Part shown: positions 1 to 6,764 of the stretch, in pieces
Layout: every line of letters begins with the position of its first letter
Numbering within the stretch: position 1 is the first letter of the stretch
Origin: Pseudomonadota bacterium
GTDB taxonomy: Bacteria > Pseudomonadota > Gammaproteobacteria > Pseudomonadales > Azotimanducaceae
Reading direction: 5' to 3'
Length of the DNA stretch: 11,270 nt
NCBI GenBank assembly: GCA_027621895.1
Contig: JAQCAK010000021.1
Span: 1 to 11,270 of the forward strand
The notes under the pieces: model-generated
Seen by the model: the letters and a program-made list of their open reading frames with translations, nothing else
Database searches by the model: none
What the model was told of the DNA's origin: nothing
Position numbers and translations under genes: made by a program

Positions 1-55
1 ACCCCAAAGTTTCAATATCTTTCCTGGGTCAGGGACCACCCAAAGTGAGGCGCTC

Positions 56-64
56 ATTCTATCA
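56..64 (-). promoter_or_regulatory. Extended -10 promoter (P2) reading toward the left edge
   Basis: On the minus strand the bases read TGATAGAAT, which fits the extended -10 consensus TGnTATAAT. It is followed at once by GAGCGCC, a GC-rich discriminator typical of promoters for tRNA and rRNA genes under stringent control. A -35 box at 17 bases spacing is poor (TGGTTA, three of six matches), as is common for extended -10 promoters. Transcription would start near position 49 and leave the window after about 50 bases. The target lies outside the window. It could be a stable RNA or a protein gene. Confidence 0.45.
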
Positions 65-72
65 GTGCCTGC

Positions 73-110
73 CTGGCTTAACCATTCAGGACAATGAAAT
101 TGTCTGCCAG
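73..110. repeat. Nested inverted repeat between the two left-edge promoters
   Basis: A perfect six-base stem, GACAAT and ATTGTC (90-95 and 99-104), encloses a three-base loop. Around it lie a second pair of arms, CTGGC (73-77) and GCCAG (106-110), with asymmetric spacing. It lies downstream of promoter P1 and just upstream of P2, so it could fold in the P1 transcript or act as a protein-binding site. No run of T follows it on either strand, so it is not an obvious intrinsic terminator. Chance occurrence of such a small stem is possible. Confidence 0.3.
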
Positions 111-150
111 ATGCAACCTGGCGAGACCGGGCACCGCGAAAAAGGGCGCT

Positions 151-179
151 ATTGTGCTGTGAGGGATGGCCCCTGTCAA
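151..179 (-). promoter_or_regulatory. Sigma70-type promoter (P1) reading toward the left edge
   Basis: On the minus strand a perfect -35 box, TTGACA (174-179), is followed after exactly 17 bases by CACAAT (151-156), which matches TATAAT at four of six positions. The discriminator AGCGCCC is GC-rich, as in stringently controlled promoters. The -35 box begins about 20 bases past the lolB stop codon, so P1 starts a new transcript and does not serve lolB. The predicted start is near position 144. Confidence 0.6.
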
Positions 180-199
180 ATAGAAAGTCAATTACCCTT

Positions 200-745
200 T
201 CAACCGGGATTATCGTTGAAAACCAGCCATTCCCTGGCCTGCAGGCGAAGACTCAGGCCCGGATGCTCGATGTGCACCAGGCGCGGGCCATCATCACCCT
301 TTTTCAGTACCCGAACCCGCCAGTCACCCCTGACCAGGCCCAGGCTGCCGATCACACGGCCGTCAGCGGAGAGCCCTCTGACCCAGGATGACAGGGACCT
401 CCAGGGAAGTCGTATTTCGCCCACTTCCGGCAATGCCAGGGCGTCTTCTTCCGTAAAGCGAGCGATTCCCTCCGAGGTCTTCACCGTAAAGCCCCCGGCG
501 TCTGCCTGGATTTCCGCTACTGTCACCCCGAGCGGGCCCATGAGGCGGATATCGGACCCCACTGCCCACTGACGCCATTCGATACCCAGTATTCGCGATT
601 CCGATGCCGTACGCAGCGAGAGCTTACCCTTCATCTGCCATTCGAGTCTGGCCGAATTCTGCACGCCGGGGGTCGCGCATCCCGACAGCAGCGCGATCAG
701 CCCCAGCAGCAGCAGGCTACTGCGTGAAACGCTGGATAACGTCAC
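200..745 (-). CDS. lolB: Outer-membrane lipoprotein receptor LolB
   Basis: LolB accepts lipoproteins from the periplasmic carrier LolA and inserts them into the inner leaflet of the outer membrane; it is itself a lipoprotein. From the GTG at 743-745 the product is 181 residues, with a short hydrophobic signal peptide and a lipobox LSGC whose cysteine is residue 23. The mature part has LolB hallmarks: WQMKGKLSLR at its start, a central PLGV, then PWRSLSSWVRGL (compare PLNSLRQWILGL in E. coli), and EWLVF near the end. It is shorter than E. coli LolB, mainly through a compact region before DWRVRV. A longer reading frame runs up to 907, but it lies in the upstream TPR gene and would put about 54 polar residues before the signal peptide, so I chose the GTG. 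No clear Shine-Dalgarno precedes it. The start lies 29 bases inside the TPR gene, which suggests translational coupling. ispE, often next to lolB, does not follow. Confidence 0.9.
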   Translation of the reverse strand: MTLSSVSRSSLLLLGLIALLSGCATPGVQNSARLEWQMKGKLSLRTASESRILGIEWRQWAVGSDIRLMGPLGVTVAEIQADAGGFTVKTSEGIARFTEEDALALPEVGEIRLPWRSLSSWVRGLSADGRVIGSLGLVRGDWRVRVLKKGDDGPRLVHIEHPGLSLRLQAREWLVFNDNPG

Positions 746-2549
746 GGAGTATTTCGCTGTCCGGTGCAAACTCCAGGGCCCTGTTCCAGACCTGGCGGGC
801 CTCATCCTGCTGGCCTGACATCCAGAGGACTTCACCCAGGTGCGAGGCAACCTCATCATTCTGGAACAACGACAGGGCCCGCCGCAGGTGGGTAATGGCC
901 TCTTCATAGTTGTTCAGCCGGTACTGAACCCAGCCGAGGGAATCAATAAACGCGGGTTCGTCAGGCCGGATCGCCAGCGCGCGCTCGATCAGTTCAAGCG
1001 CTTCCTCGTAGCGTTCTGTCTGGTCAGCCAGGGTGTACCCCAGCGCATTGAGGGCGTCTGCATTCATGGGGTCGATGTCGATAATCCGCCGGAGATCCCG
1101 CTCGAGAATGTCGAGGCGCCCGAACCGCTGGCCAGTCATCGCCCTGAAATACAGCAGTTCAATATTGTCCGGCATTTCCGCCAGCACCTCTTCGAGGAAC
1201 ACCAGCACCTCTTCTTCCATACCCCGCTCTGCGAGCAGCTGTGCCTCGACCATGATCAGTTGCTGGCGCATGGTGGGGACCGAACCCCGCATCCGGGCCA
1301 GGTGCTCACGGGCTTCATCCCAGCGCCCTTCAGCGGCGAGCAGCGAGGCGATCCTGGCGTGGGCGGGAATAAACTCATAGCCGGTACCCGCCTGGCGATA
1401 CTCCCTGAGTGCTGTCTGGATATCAGAACGCCGCTCTGCAATGCTGCCGAGGTAGTAGTGTGCTTCCCCCGCTCGACGATTCCAGCGAACCATTCTCTGC
1501 AGGTAGCGCTCAGCAGCCGCATCATCTTCGGATTCAAGCGCTATCAGCGCCAGTGCAAACAAGACGTCGCCGTCGTTGGGCGTCTGCTCCAGCGCCTTCT
1601 CGTACTGCATCCTGGCCGCGTCCAGGTCATTGAGTTCGAACAGCAGCCGCGCCAGCATCAGCCGAAACCGACGGTTATCAGGTGAGACTTCCAGCTGGCT
1701 TTCCATGAATGCCCGGGCATCCTGCTGGCGCTCAAGGGAATTCAGCAGGCTCATTTTCAGAATCACCACGTTGACGTTTTCCGAGCGGGTCAGCAGCTCT
1801 TCAGTCAGCGCCAGTGATTCCTCATACAGACCTGACTGCTCAAGCAACACGGCCCTGGAAAATATCAGCTGCTCATCACCCGGGTGGCGATCGAGCATAC
1901 TGGTAATCACGGACAGCAGGGAGGCCCGGTCTTCCGGAGACAGACTGGCTGCCCGATAGGCGAACAGATCGAATTTCGCAAGACCACCCAGGTTCTTGAT
2001 GGTCTCCATGTGCAGCACTGCCTCATCAAGCTGCCCGGCTCGCAGCAGCAGATCGGCAACATGTCGATGGGCTTCCAGGCTGCGAGGCTCCCCTTCTACC
2101 CAGATCCTGGCCGCCTGAAGCGCCTCCGCTTCTTTCTTCATATACAGTGCCAGACGGGTAGCCCGTGCCGCGACACCGGGGTCGCGCGTCAGTTCGGCAG
2201 CTTCCATGTACCTGGAGAGAGCCGTATCGTAGTCAGAGCGGTAGCCTGCGACCTCTGCGACCAGCAGATCGTAAAGGGCATCACCTTCGAAAGGCCGGAC
2301 AGGATAATCCTCCGGTGCGGGTTCCTCTGCTTCGGCTTCAACCTCGGGAGCCACCGGATCCGCCGCAGCAGTTTCTGCCGGGTTTTCAGCGCCAGCGGGC
2401 GGGGTCCCCGCAGACGGCGTTACACAGCCGGACAGGACCACCAGCATCAGCAGGACAGGCAGGGTGCAGACGACACGGATCGGGTTTCGATCTTCCAGGC
2501 AGGTGAATATCGGCTGGAGATATCGTGAATAAAGATATGCTGGATTCAA
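717..2549 (-). CDS. lbcA: TPR outer-membrane lipoprotein, LbcA-like (CtpA protease adaptor)
   Basis: The 610-residue product has a hydrophobic segment at about residues 24-41 ending in a lipobox (LSGC, cysteine 42). An Ala/Glu/Pro-rich linker to about residue 87 follows, then an almost wholly helical array of tetratricopeptide repeats to the end. The clearest repeats are in the last third, including NALGYTLAD, DSLGWVQYRL and HLGEVLW. The start is a TTG at 2547-2549 preceded by GAGG seven bases away; no ATG or GTG alternative lies before the lipobox, so the signal peptide is long. In P. aeruginosa the protein encoded between hemA and lolB (PA4667, LbcA) is a TPR lipoprotein that binds the periplasmic protease CtpA and promotes degradation of peptidoglycan cross-link hydrolases such as MepM. 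The same position and architecture here make an LbcA role likely, but this is inference by synteny; ctpA is not in the window. It forms an operon with lolB. Confidence 0.75.
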   Translation of the reverse strand: MNPAYLYSRYLQPIFTCLEDRNPIRVVCTLPVLLMLVVLSGCVTPSAGTPPAGAENPAETAAADPVAPEVEAEAEEPAPEDYPVRPFEGDALYDLLVAEVAGYRSDYDTALSRYMEAAELTRDPGVAARATRLALYMKKEAEALQAARIWVEGEPRSLEAHRHVADLLLRAGQLDEAVLHMETIKNLGGLAKFDLFAYRAASLSPEDRASLLSVITSMLDRHPGDEQLIFSRAVLLEQSGLYEESLALTEELLTRSENVNVVILKMSLLNSLERQQDARAFMESQLEVSPDNRRFRLMLARLLFELNDLDAARMQYEKALEQTPNDGDVLFALALIALESEDDAAAERYLQRMVRWNRRAGEAHYYLGSIAERRSDIQTALREYRQAGTGYEFIPAHARIASLLAAEGRWDEAREHLARMRGSVPTMRQQLIMVEAQLLAERGMEEEVLVFLEEVLAEMPDNIELLYFRAMTGQRFGRLDILERDLRRIIDIDPMNADALNALGYTLADQTERYEEALELIERALAIRPDEPAFIDSLGWVQYRLNNYEEAITHLRRALSLFQNDEVASHLGEVLWMSGQQDEARQVWNRALEFAPDSEILRDVIQRFTQ

Positions 2550-2622
2550 TTGTTTACCTCGGCGGGCGTTTTTGTCACCCGTTGATTACGGTTTTCCGGT
2601 GTATTCGGCGTGTCAGTCAACG

Positions 2623-2628
2623 TACAAT
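2623..2628 (+). promoter_or_regulatory. Possible -10 box for hemA
   Basis: The hexamer TACAAT matches the sigma70 -10 consensus at five of six positions and lies about 92 bases before the hemA ATG, followed by GC-rich DNA. No good -35 box is present at 16-18 bases upstream (TGTATT at 17). It lies in the 171-base divergent region between the TPR gene and hemA. I could not identify a convincing promoter for the leftward TPR-lolB operon there, although TTGACT sequences occur on that strand. Confidence 0.3.
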
Positions 2629-2720
2629 TGGCCCGCGGCCGGGTCCGCGCTTTCCCCGATAGACTAGTCAATAAGTGTTTCGACCACCGAGAGGGGTTCA
2701 TTTTACTACACCGGTCCACC

Positions 2721-4085
2721 ATGAATCTGCTGATCGTAGGAATCAATCATAATTCGGCTCCCGTGGCACTGCGGGAAAGAGTCGCTTTTACACCGGAACA
2801 GCTTGGCGACGCCCTGCCGGCGCTGGCGCGCGCCGCTGGCCTGAGTGAAGTCGCCATTCTCTCGACCTGTAACAGAACCGAGGTGATCGCCACCTGCGCA
2901 GATACCGATCCGGCGCCAGTCGTTGCCTGGCTGGCGGACTATCACCGCATGCCCGCCGCCGACCTGGAAAACAGTACTTATTGCCGTATTAACCGTGACG
3001 CCGCACTCCATGCGTCCAGAGTAGCCGCCGGACTGGACTCCATGGTTGTCGGAGAGCCACAGATCCTTGGACAGTTCAAGGACGCTTTCGAGCAGGCCAG
3101 CCGCTTCGGTACCCTGGGCAAGGAATTGACGCACCTGTCGCAGGCCACCTTCCGTATCGCCAAACGCGTCCGCACTGAGACCGCGATTGGCGAAAGCTCG
3201 GTCTCTGTCGCGGCGACTGCCGTCACCCTGGCCAATCAGCTGTTCAGCCATCTCGCCGATTGCCAGATTCTCCTGATTGGCGCGGGCGAAACCAGCGAAC
3301 TGGTCGGCAAGCACCTGAAAGCTGCCGGTATCACCAAAATCACTATCGCGAACCGGACCCTGGGAAATGCCAGGACCCTGGCTGCGACACTGGACGGTGA
3401 GGCCATAGACCTGCAGTCGATTCCGGCAAAGCTGCCCGAGTGCGACATCGTGGTCGCATCCACCGCAGCCCAGCTGCCCATTCTTGGCAAGGGTACCGTC
3501 GAAAGGGCGTTGAAGCAGCGCAAGCACCGACCCATTCTCATGGTTGATCTGGCTGTACCGCGAGATATTGAACCCGAGGTCGCAGAACTGCGGGACATTT
3601 ACCTTTACAGTATCGATGATCTGCAGCAGATCGTGGCAGCCAACCTGGACCAGCGACAGGATGCCGCCACCGAGGCAGAAGCGATCGTTGAATCAGAAGT
3701 TGCCAGCTACAGATCCCATCATGAAGTCCGCCAGGCTGACGCCGCGCTGGTCAGTTTCAGAACCCGGCACGAACAGATTCGCCAGGCAGAACTCGACAAG
3801 GCCCTTGCCCGCCTTGAACGCGGAGATGCACCCGTTGACGTGGTCACACAACTGGCCCGGCAGCTGACCAACAAAATGCTGCACAAACCCAGCACACAAC
3901 TCAGGGAGGCGGCCCTGTCCGGCCGCCACGACCTGCTCGACACCATCCACCAACTGTATGAGCTTGGGGACAGCCCTGAGCGTATAGACAGCCCTGAGCG
4001 TATAGACAGCCCTGATGTAGACAGCACTGACCAAAGCGACGACCCCGGACAGGGGAAGAGCCCGTCCGGAGACAAACATGAATAA
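2721..4085 (+). CDS. hemA: Glutamyl-tRNA reductase HemA
   Basis: HemA reduces glutamate on charged tRNA-Glu to glutamate-1-semialdehyde using NADPH, the first committed step of tetrapyrrole synthesis by the C5 pathway. The 454-residue product begins MNLLIVGINHNSAPV, as in the family. It has the catalytic cysteine at residue 50 in LSTCNRTEV, the GEPQILGQ motif at 111-118, AIGESSVSV at 155-163, and the nucleotide-binding loop GAGETSELV at 187-195. The C-terminal dimerisation helices end near residue 416. About 38 further residues follow that E. coli HemA lacks: acidic, Ser/Pro-rich and partly made of a repeated DSPERI. The ATG was chosen because it matches the family start; an open extension to 2610 has no family similarity. 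There is no Shine-Dalgarno at normal spacing, and the nearest purine run (GAGAGGGG) is about 20 bases away, so initiation may be weak. It leads the prfA-prmC-moeB operon and overlaps prfA by eight bases. Confidence 0.96.
   Translation: MNLLIVGINHNSAPVALRERVAFTPEQLGDALPALARAAGLSEVAILSTCNRTEVIATCADTDPAPVVAWLADYHRMPAADLENSTYCRINRDAALHASRVAAGLDSMVVGEPQILGQFKDAFEQASRFGTLGKELTHLSQATFRIAKRVRTETAIGESSVSVAATAVTLANQLFSHLADCQILLIGAGETSELVGKHLKAAGITKITIANRTLGNARTLAATLDGEAIDLQSIPAKLPECDIVVASTAAQLPILGKGTVERALKQRKHRPILMVDLAVPRDIEPEVAELRDIYLYSIDDLQQIVAANLDQRQDAATEAEAIVESEVASYRSHHEVRQADAALVSFRTRHEQIRQAELDKALARLERGDAPVDVVTQLARQLTNKMLHKPSTQLREAALSGRHDLLDTIHQLYELGDSPERIDSPERIDSPDVDSTDQSDDPGQGKSPSGDKHE
3969..4030 (+). 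repeat. Tandem 18-base repeat in the hemA 3' end
   Basis: Two identical 18-base units, GACAGCCCTGAGCGTATA, lie at 3969-3986 and 3987-4004. A 15-base degenerate unit at 4005-4019 and a fragment starting GACAGCACTGA at 4020-4030 follow. They encode DSPERI, DSPERI, DSPDV and DSTD, residues 417-437 of HemA. The unit is a multiple of three, so gain or loss of copies would keep the frame and the downstream hemA/prfA overlap. This looks like recent slippage in a non-conserved tail. Confidence 0.9.
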
Positions 4086-5175
4086 GTCCCTGAGAAGCAA
4101 ACTGGATCACCTGCTGGAGCGATACGAGGAGCTCGGTGCCCTGCTGAGCGATGGAGGCGTGATAGCTGACCAGGACCGGTTTCGCGCCTACTCCATGGAA
4201 TACGCCGAGATTGAGCCCGTTGTGCAGTGTTTCCAGAGCCACGAGCAGCAGCAGGCAGAACTGGAAGATGCCAGGGTGATGGCCAGTGATGCAGACCCCG
4301 AGATACGGGAAATGGCTCAGAGTGAAATCGAGACACTGGAAGCCTCACTGGAGAAGCTGGATCAGCAACTTCAGACGCTGCTGTTGCCCAGGGATCCCCA
4401 CGACAGTAACAACGTGTTTCTTGAAATTCGCGCTGGTACCGGTGGTGACGAGGCCGCGATCTTTGCGGGCGATCTGTTCCGCATGTATTCCAGGTTCGCC
4501 GAAATGCAGCATTGGAAGATGGAGATACTGAATGAGCGGCCCGGCGAGCACGGCGGATTCAAGGAAATCATCGCCCGCATTGAAGGCCGGGACGCCTACG
4601 GCAAGATGAAGTTCGAATCCGGTGCCCACCGTGTCCAGCGGGTTCCCCAGACGGAATCACAGGGCCGCATCCACACCTCGGCCTGCACGGTCGCCGTTCT
4701 GCCGGAACTGGACGATATCGAGGCCATCGCCATCGACAAAAACGACCTGCGAGTCGATACCTACCGAGCAAGTGGCGCCGGCGGTCAGCATGTGAACAAA
4801 ACAGACTCGGCGGTAAGACTCACTCACCTGCCAACGGGTATCGTGGTGGAATGCCAGGATGAACGCTCGCAACACAAGAACAAGGCGCGGGCCATGAGCC
4901 TGCTGCAGGCCAAACTGCTCGACAAGGCCCAACAGGAACAAACCAGCGAACAGGCCGCGGTAAGACGCAACCTGGTGGGCAGCGGTGATCGATCGGAAAA
5001 GATCCGCACCTACAATTTTCCAGATGGCCGGGTCACTGACCACCGCATCAATCTGACCCTGCACCGACTGCCACAGATCATCACCGGCGAACTGAATCCG
5101 ATCATTGACCAGCTGGTTGCCGAGCACCAGGCAGATCTGCTGGCAGCACTGGGTGGTGAAGGTGGCGATGAATGA
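4078..5175 (+). CDS. prfA: Peptide chain release factor 1
   Basis: RF1 recognises UAA and UAG stop codons in the ribosomal A site and triggers hydrolysis of the peptidyl-tRNA ester. The 365-residue product shows an N-terminal helical domain, the conserved EIRAGTGGDEAA (116-127), the PxT stop-codon reading motif as PQT (190-192) inside RVPQTESQGRIHTSA, and the catalytic GGQ loop at 235-237 in GAGGQHVNKTDSAVRLTH. The PxT motif marks RF1 rather than RF2, which has SPF. The ending NLVGSGDRSEKIRTYNFP and GRVTDHRINLTL is typical. The ATG is preceded by GGAG six bases away and overlaps the hemA stop by eight bases (ATGAATAA). The glutamine of GGQ is the substrate of PrmC, encoded immediately downstream. 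No programmed frameshift is present, as expected for RF1. Confidence 0.98.
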   Translation: MNKSLRSKLDHLLERYEELGALLSDGGVIADQDRFRAYSMEYAEIEPVVQCFQSHEQQQAELEDARVMASDADPEIREMAQSEIETLEASLEKLDQQLQTLLLPRDPHDSNNVFLEIRAGTGGDEAAIFAGDLFRMYSRFAEMQHWKMEILNERPGEHGGFKEIIARIEGRDAYGKMKFESGAHRVQRVPQTESQGRIHTSACTVAVLPELDDIEAIAIDKNDLRVDTYRASGAGGQHVNKTDSAVRLTHLPTGIVVECQDERSQHKNKARAMSLLQAKLLDKAQQEQTSEQAAVRRNLVGSGDRSEKIRTYNFPDGRVTDHRINLTLHRLPQIITGELNPIIDQLVAEHQADLLAALGGEGGDE

Positions 5176-6004
5176 CCGGCTGGACCTGCAGATCAGCCAG
5201 GTCATCGCCCGGGCCAGCGATCAGCTCCGAGCCATTTCAGACTCACCCCAACTGGACAGCCAGCTACTGATGGGCGACCTGCTGGGGCAGAGCCGTGAAT
5301 GGCTCTACGCACACGGTGAGGAGCCACTGTCAGACGACAATCACCTGGCCTTTCTGGCACTGCTGGAACGTCGTTTGTCAGGAGAACCCCTGGCGTACAT
5401 CATCGGGCACCGGGAGTTCTGGGGCGACAGTTTCAGGGTTTCACCGGATACCCTGATCCCGAGGCCGGAAACCGAACTCCTGATTGAGTGCCTGCTGGCT
5501 GCACGCGACAGGTCTCCGATTCTTGTCGCTGACCTGGGAACCGGTTCGGGCGCGATAACCGCCACCCTCGCCAGGGAAAGGCCAGCCTGGCATCTTGTCG
5601 GCGTGGATATGAGTCTGCCTGCCATCAGGGTCGCCCGCTGCAACAGTCAGGGCCTTGGCAACGTCAGCTGGGTTCACTCCAGCTGGTGCCGTGCGATTCG
5701 CCCCGGTTCGCTGGATGTCATCGTCAGCAATCCACCTTACATCAGGGAAAATGATCCCCATCTGCAGTCCCTGGGTTTCGAACCCCGCAGCGCACTGAGC
5801 GCCGGACCGGACGGGCTGGATGCCATTCGCGTGATCGTCACGGAGGGTTATGATTGCCTGGTCCGGGGCGGTCTGCTGCTCATGGAGCATGGATACGACC
5901 AGCGCCAGCAGGTGTGTGATCTGCTCACGCAACGGGGGTACCAGAACATTCAATGCCTTGATGACCTGGCAGGACAACCCAGGGCCATCATGGCCAGCCG
6001 GTAA
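5168..6004 (+). CDS. prmC: Release-factor glutamine N5-methyltransferase PrmC (HemK)
   Basis: PrmC uses S-adenosylmethionine to methylate the side-chain amide of the glutamine in the GGQ motif of RF1 and RF2, which speeds termination. The 278-residue product (E. coli: 277) has an N-terminal helical release-factor-binding domain, then GEPLAYIIGHREFW (72-85) and LIPRPETE (96-103). The SAM-binding loop is DLGTGSG (122-128), and NPPY (188-191) binds the target glutamine amide. The start is the ATG at 5168, with AAGG five bases upstream; a longer open frame from 5105 lies inside prfA and adds residues unlike the family. It overlaps the prfA stop by eight bases (ATGAATGA), placing the modifying enzyme under translational coupling with its substrate, a widely conserved arrangement. 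Confidence 0.97.
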   Translation: MNDRLDLQISQVIARASDQLRAISDSPQLDSQLLMGDLLGQSREWLYAHGEEPLSDDNHLAFLALLERRLSGEPLAYIIGHREFWGDSFRVSPDTLIPRPETELLIECLLAARDRSPILVADLGTGSGAITATLARERPAWHLVGVDMSLPAIRVARCNSQGLGNVSWVHSSWCRAIRPGSLDVIVSNPPYIRENDPHLQSLGFEPRSALSAGPDGLDAIRVIVTEGYDCLVRGGLLLMEHGYDQRQQVCDLLTQRGYQNIQCLDDLAGQPRAIMASR

Positions 6005-6008
6005 GCCA

Positions 6009-6761
6009 ATGAACGACGAACAACTGCTGCGATATGCAAGACACATCATGCTGCCCGACATCGATATTGACGGGCAGGAGAAACTGCTGGCCGCGACGGT
6101 GCTGATTATCGGCATGGGTGGGCTCGGCAGTCCCGTATCGCTTTATCTCGCGGCGTCCGGTATCGGTCATCTCACCCTGGTGGACTTTGACGAGGTTGAC
6201 CTGTCCAACCTGCAGCGGCAGGTCGTTCACCGCACCGCGTCTATCGGCCAGTCGAAAGTTGAATCCGCCAGTCAGCTGCTGCAAGAGATCAATCCGGAAA
6301 CCCGTATTCGCGCCCTTGACGAAAGACTCACACTGGAGCGGCTTGCAGAAGAGGTCAGCCAGGCGGATGTGGTTGTTGACTGCACTGACAATTTCGAGGC
6401 CAGGTTCGCGATCAATGATGCCTGCCTGCTCGCTGGCAAACCCCTGGTGTCAGGTGCCGCTGTCAGGATGGAAGGACAGCTGATGGTCGTGGACCCTCGA
6501 TTGCCGCAATCAGCCTGCTATCGATGCCTGTACGCGGACGCGCCGGAGATTGAAATCAACTGCGCTGAGACAGGCATTGCTGCACCGGTGGTCGGCACCA
6601 TCGGCACCCTGCAGGCCATGGAGGTACTGAAGTTGATCGCCGGTTTCGGTGAACCCCTGGTGGGGTACCTGCTGACCTATGACGCCCGCTACACGGACTG
6701 GCGAAAGCTGAAGCTGCCGAAGAACCCGGGTTGCCCTGCCTGCGGTGAACAGCAGGCTTAA
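6009..6761 (+). CDS. moeB: MoeB/ThiF-family sulfur-carrier adenylyltransferase
   Basis: Enzymes of this family activate the C-terminal glycine of a ubiquitin-like sulfur carrier (MoaD for molybdopterin, ThiS for thiamine) as an acyl-adenylate. The 250-residue product is the length of E. coli MoeB (249) and aligns throughout: LRYARHIMLPDIDIDGQEKL at the start, the ATP-binding GMGGLG at 35-40, LSNLQRQ at 65-71, DCTDN at 124-128, and SGAAVRMEGQ at 148-157. Two CxxC pairs (C170/C173 and C242/C245) form the zinc site, and a conserved cysteine is at 185. No rhodanese domain is attached. The start lies four bases after the prmC stop, with only a weak ribosome site. No moaD, thiS or other cofactor gene is adjacent, so MoeB and ThiF activity cannot be told apart here. 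The symbol follows the similarity to E. coli MoeB and the hemA-prfA-prmC-moeB order known in Pseudomonas. murI, which follows in Pseudomonas, is absent. Confidence 0.88.
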   Translation: MNDEQLLRYARHIMLPDIDIDGQEKLLAATVLIIGMGGLGSPVSLYLAASGIGHLTLVDFDEVDLSNLQRQVVHRTASIGQSKVESASQLLQEINPETRIRALDERLTLERLAEEVSQADVVVDCTDNFEARFAINDACLLAGKPLVSGAAVRMEGQLMVVDPRLPQSACYRCLYADAPEIEINCAETGIAAPVVGTIGTLQAMEVLKLIAGFGEPLVGYLLTYDARYTDWRKLKLPKNPGCPACGEQQA

Positions 6762-6764
6762 GGC

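Noticed and set aside
183..201. Inverted repeat GAAAG/CTTTC after lolB as a terminator
   Set aside because: The stem is only five AT-rich base pairs with a nine-base loop and no following T-run.
840..1685. A 281-codon plus-strand open frame antisense to the TPR gene
   Set aside because: It mirrors the codon structure of the TPR gene on the other strand, has no recognisable domain, and its product is rich in residues typical of antisense shadows. A clear protein family occupies the minus strand.
2662..2669. Palindrome GACTAGTC upstream of hemA as a regulator site
   Set aside because: Eight bases only, with no second copy or known operator match; cannot be supported alone.
2546..2746. A 66-codon minus-strand open frame in the hemA upstream region
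   Set aside because: No family resemblance, and it runs into the start of the TPR gene; best explained as chance.
2706..3527. A 273-codon minus-strand open frame antisense to hemA
   Set aside because: hemA is unambiguous on the plus strand with all catalytic motifs; the opposite frame shows no family similarity.
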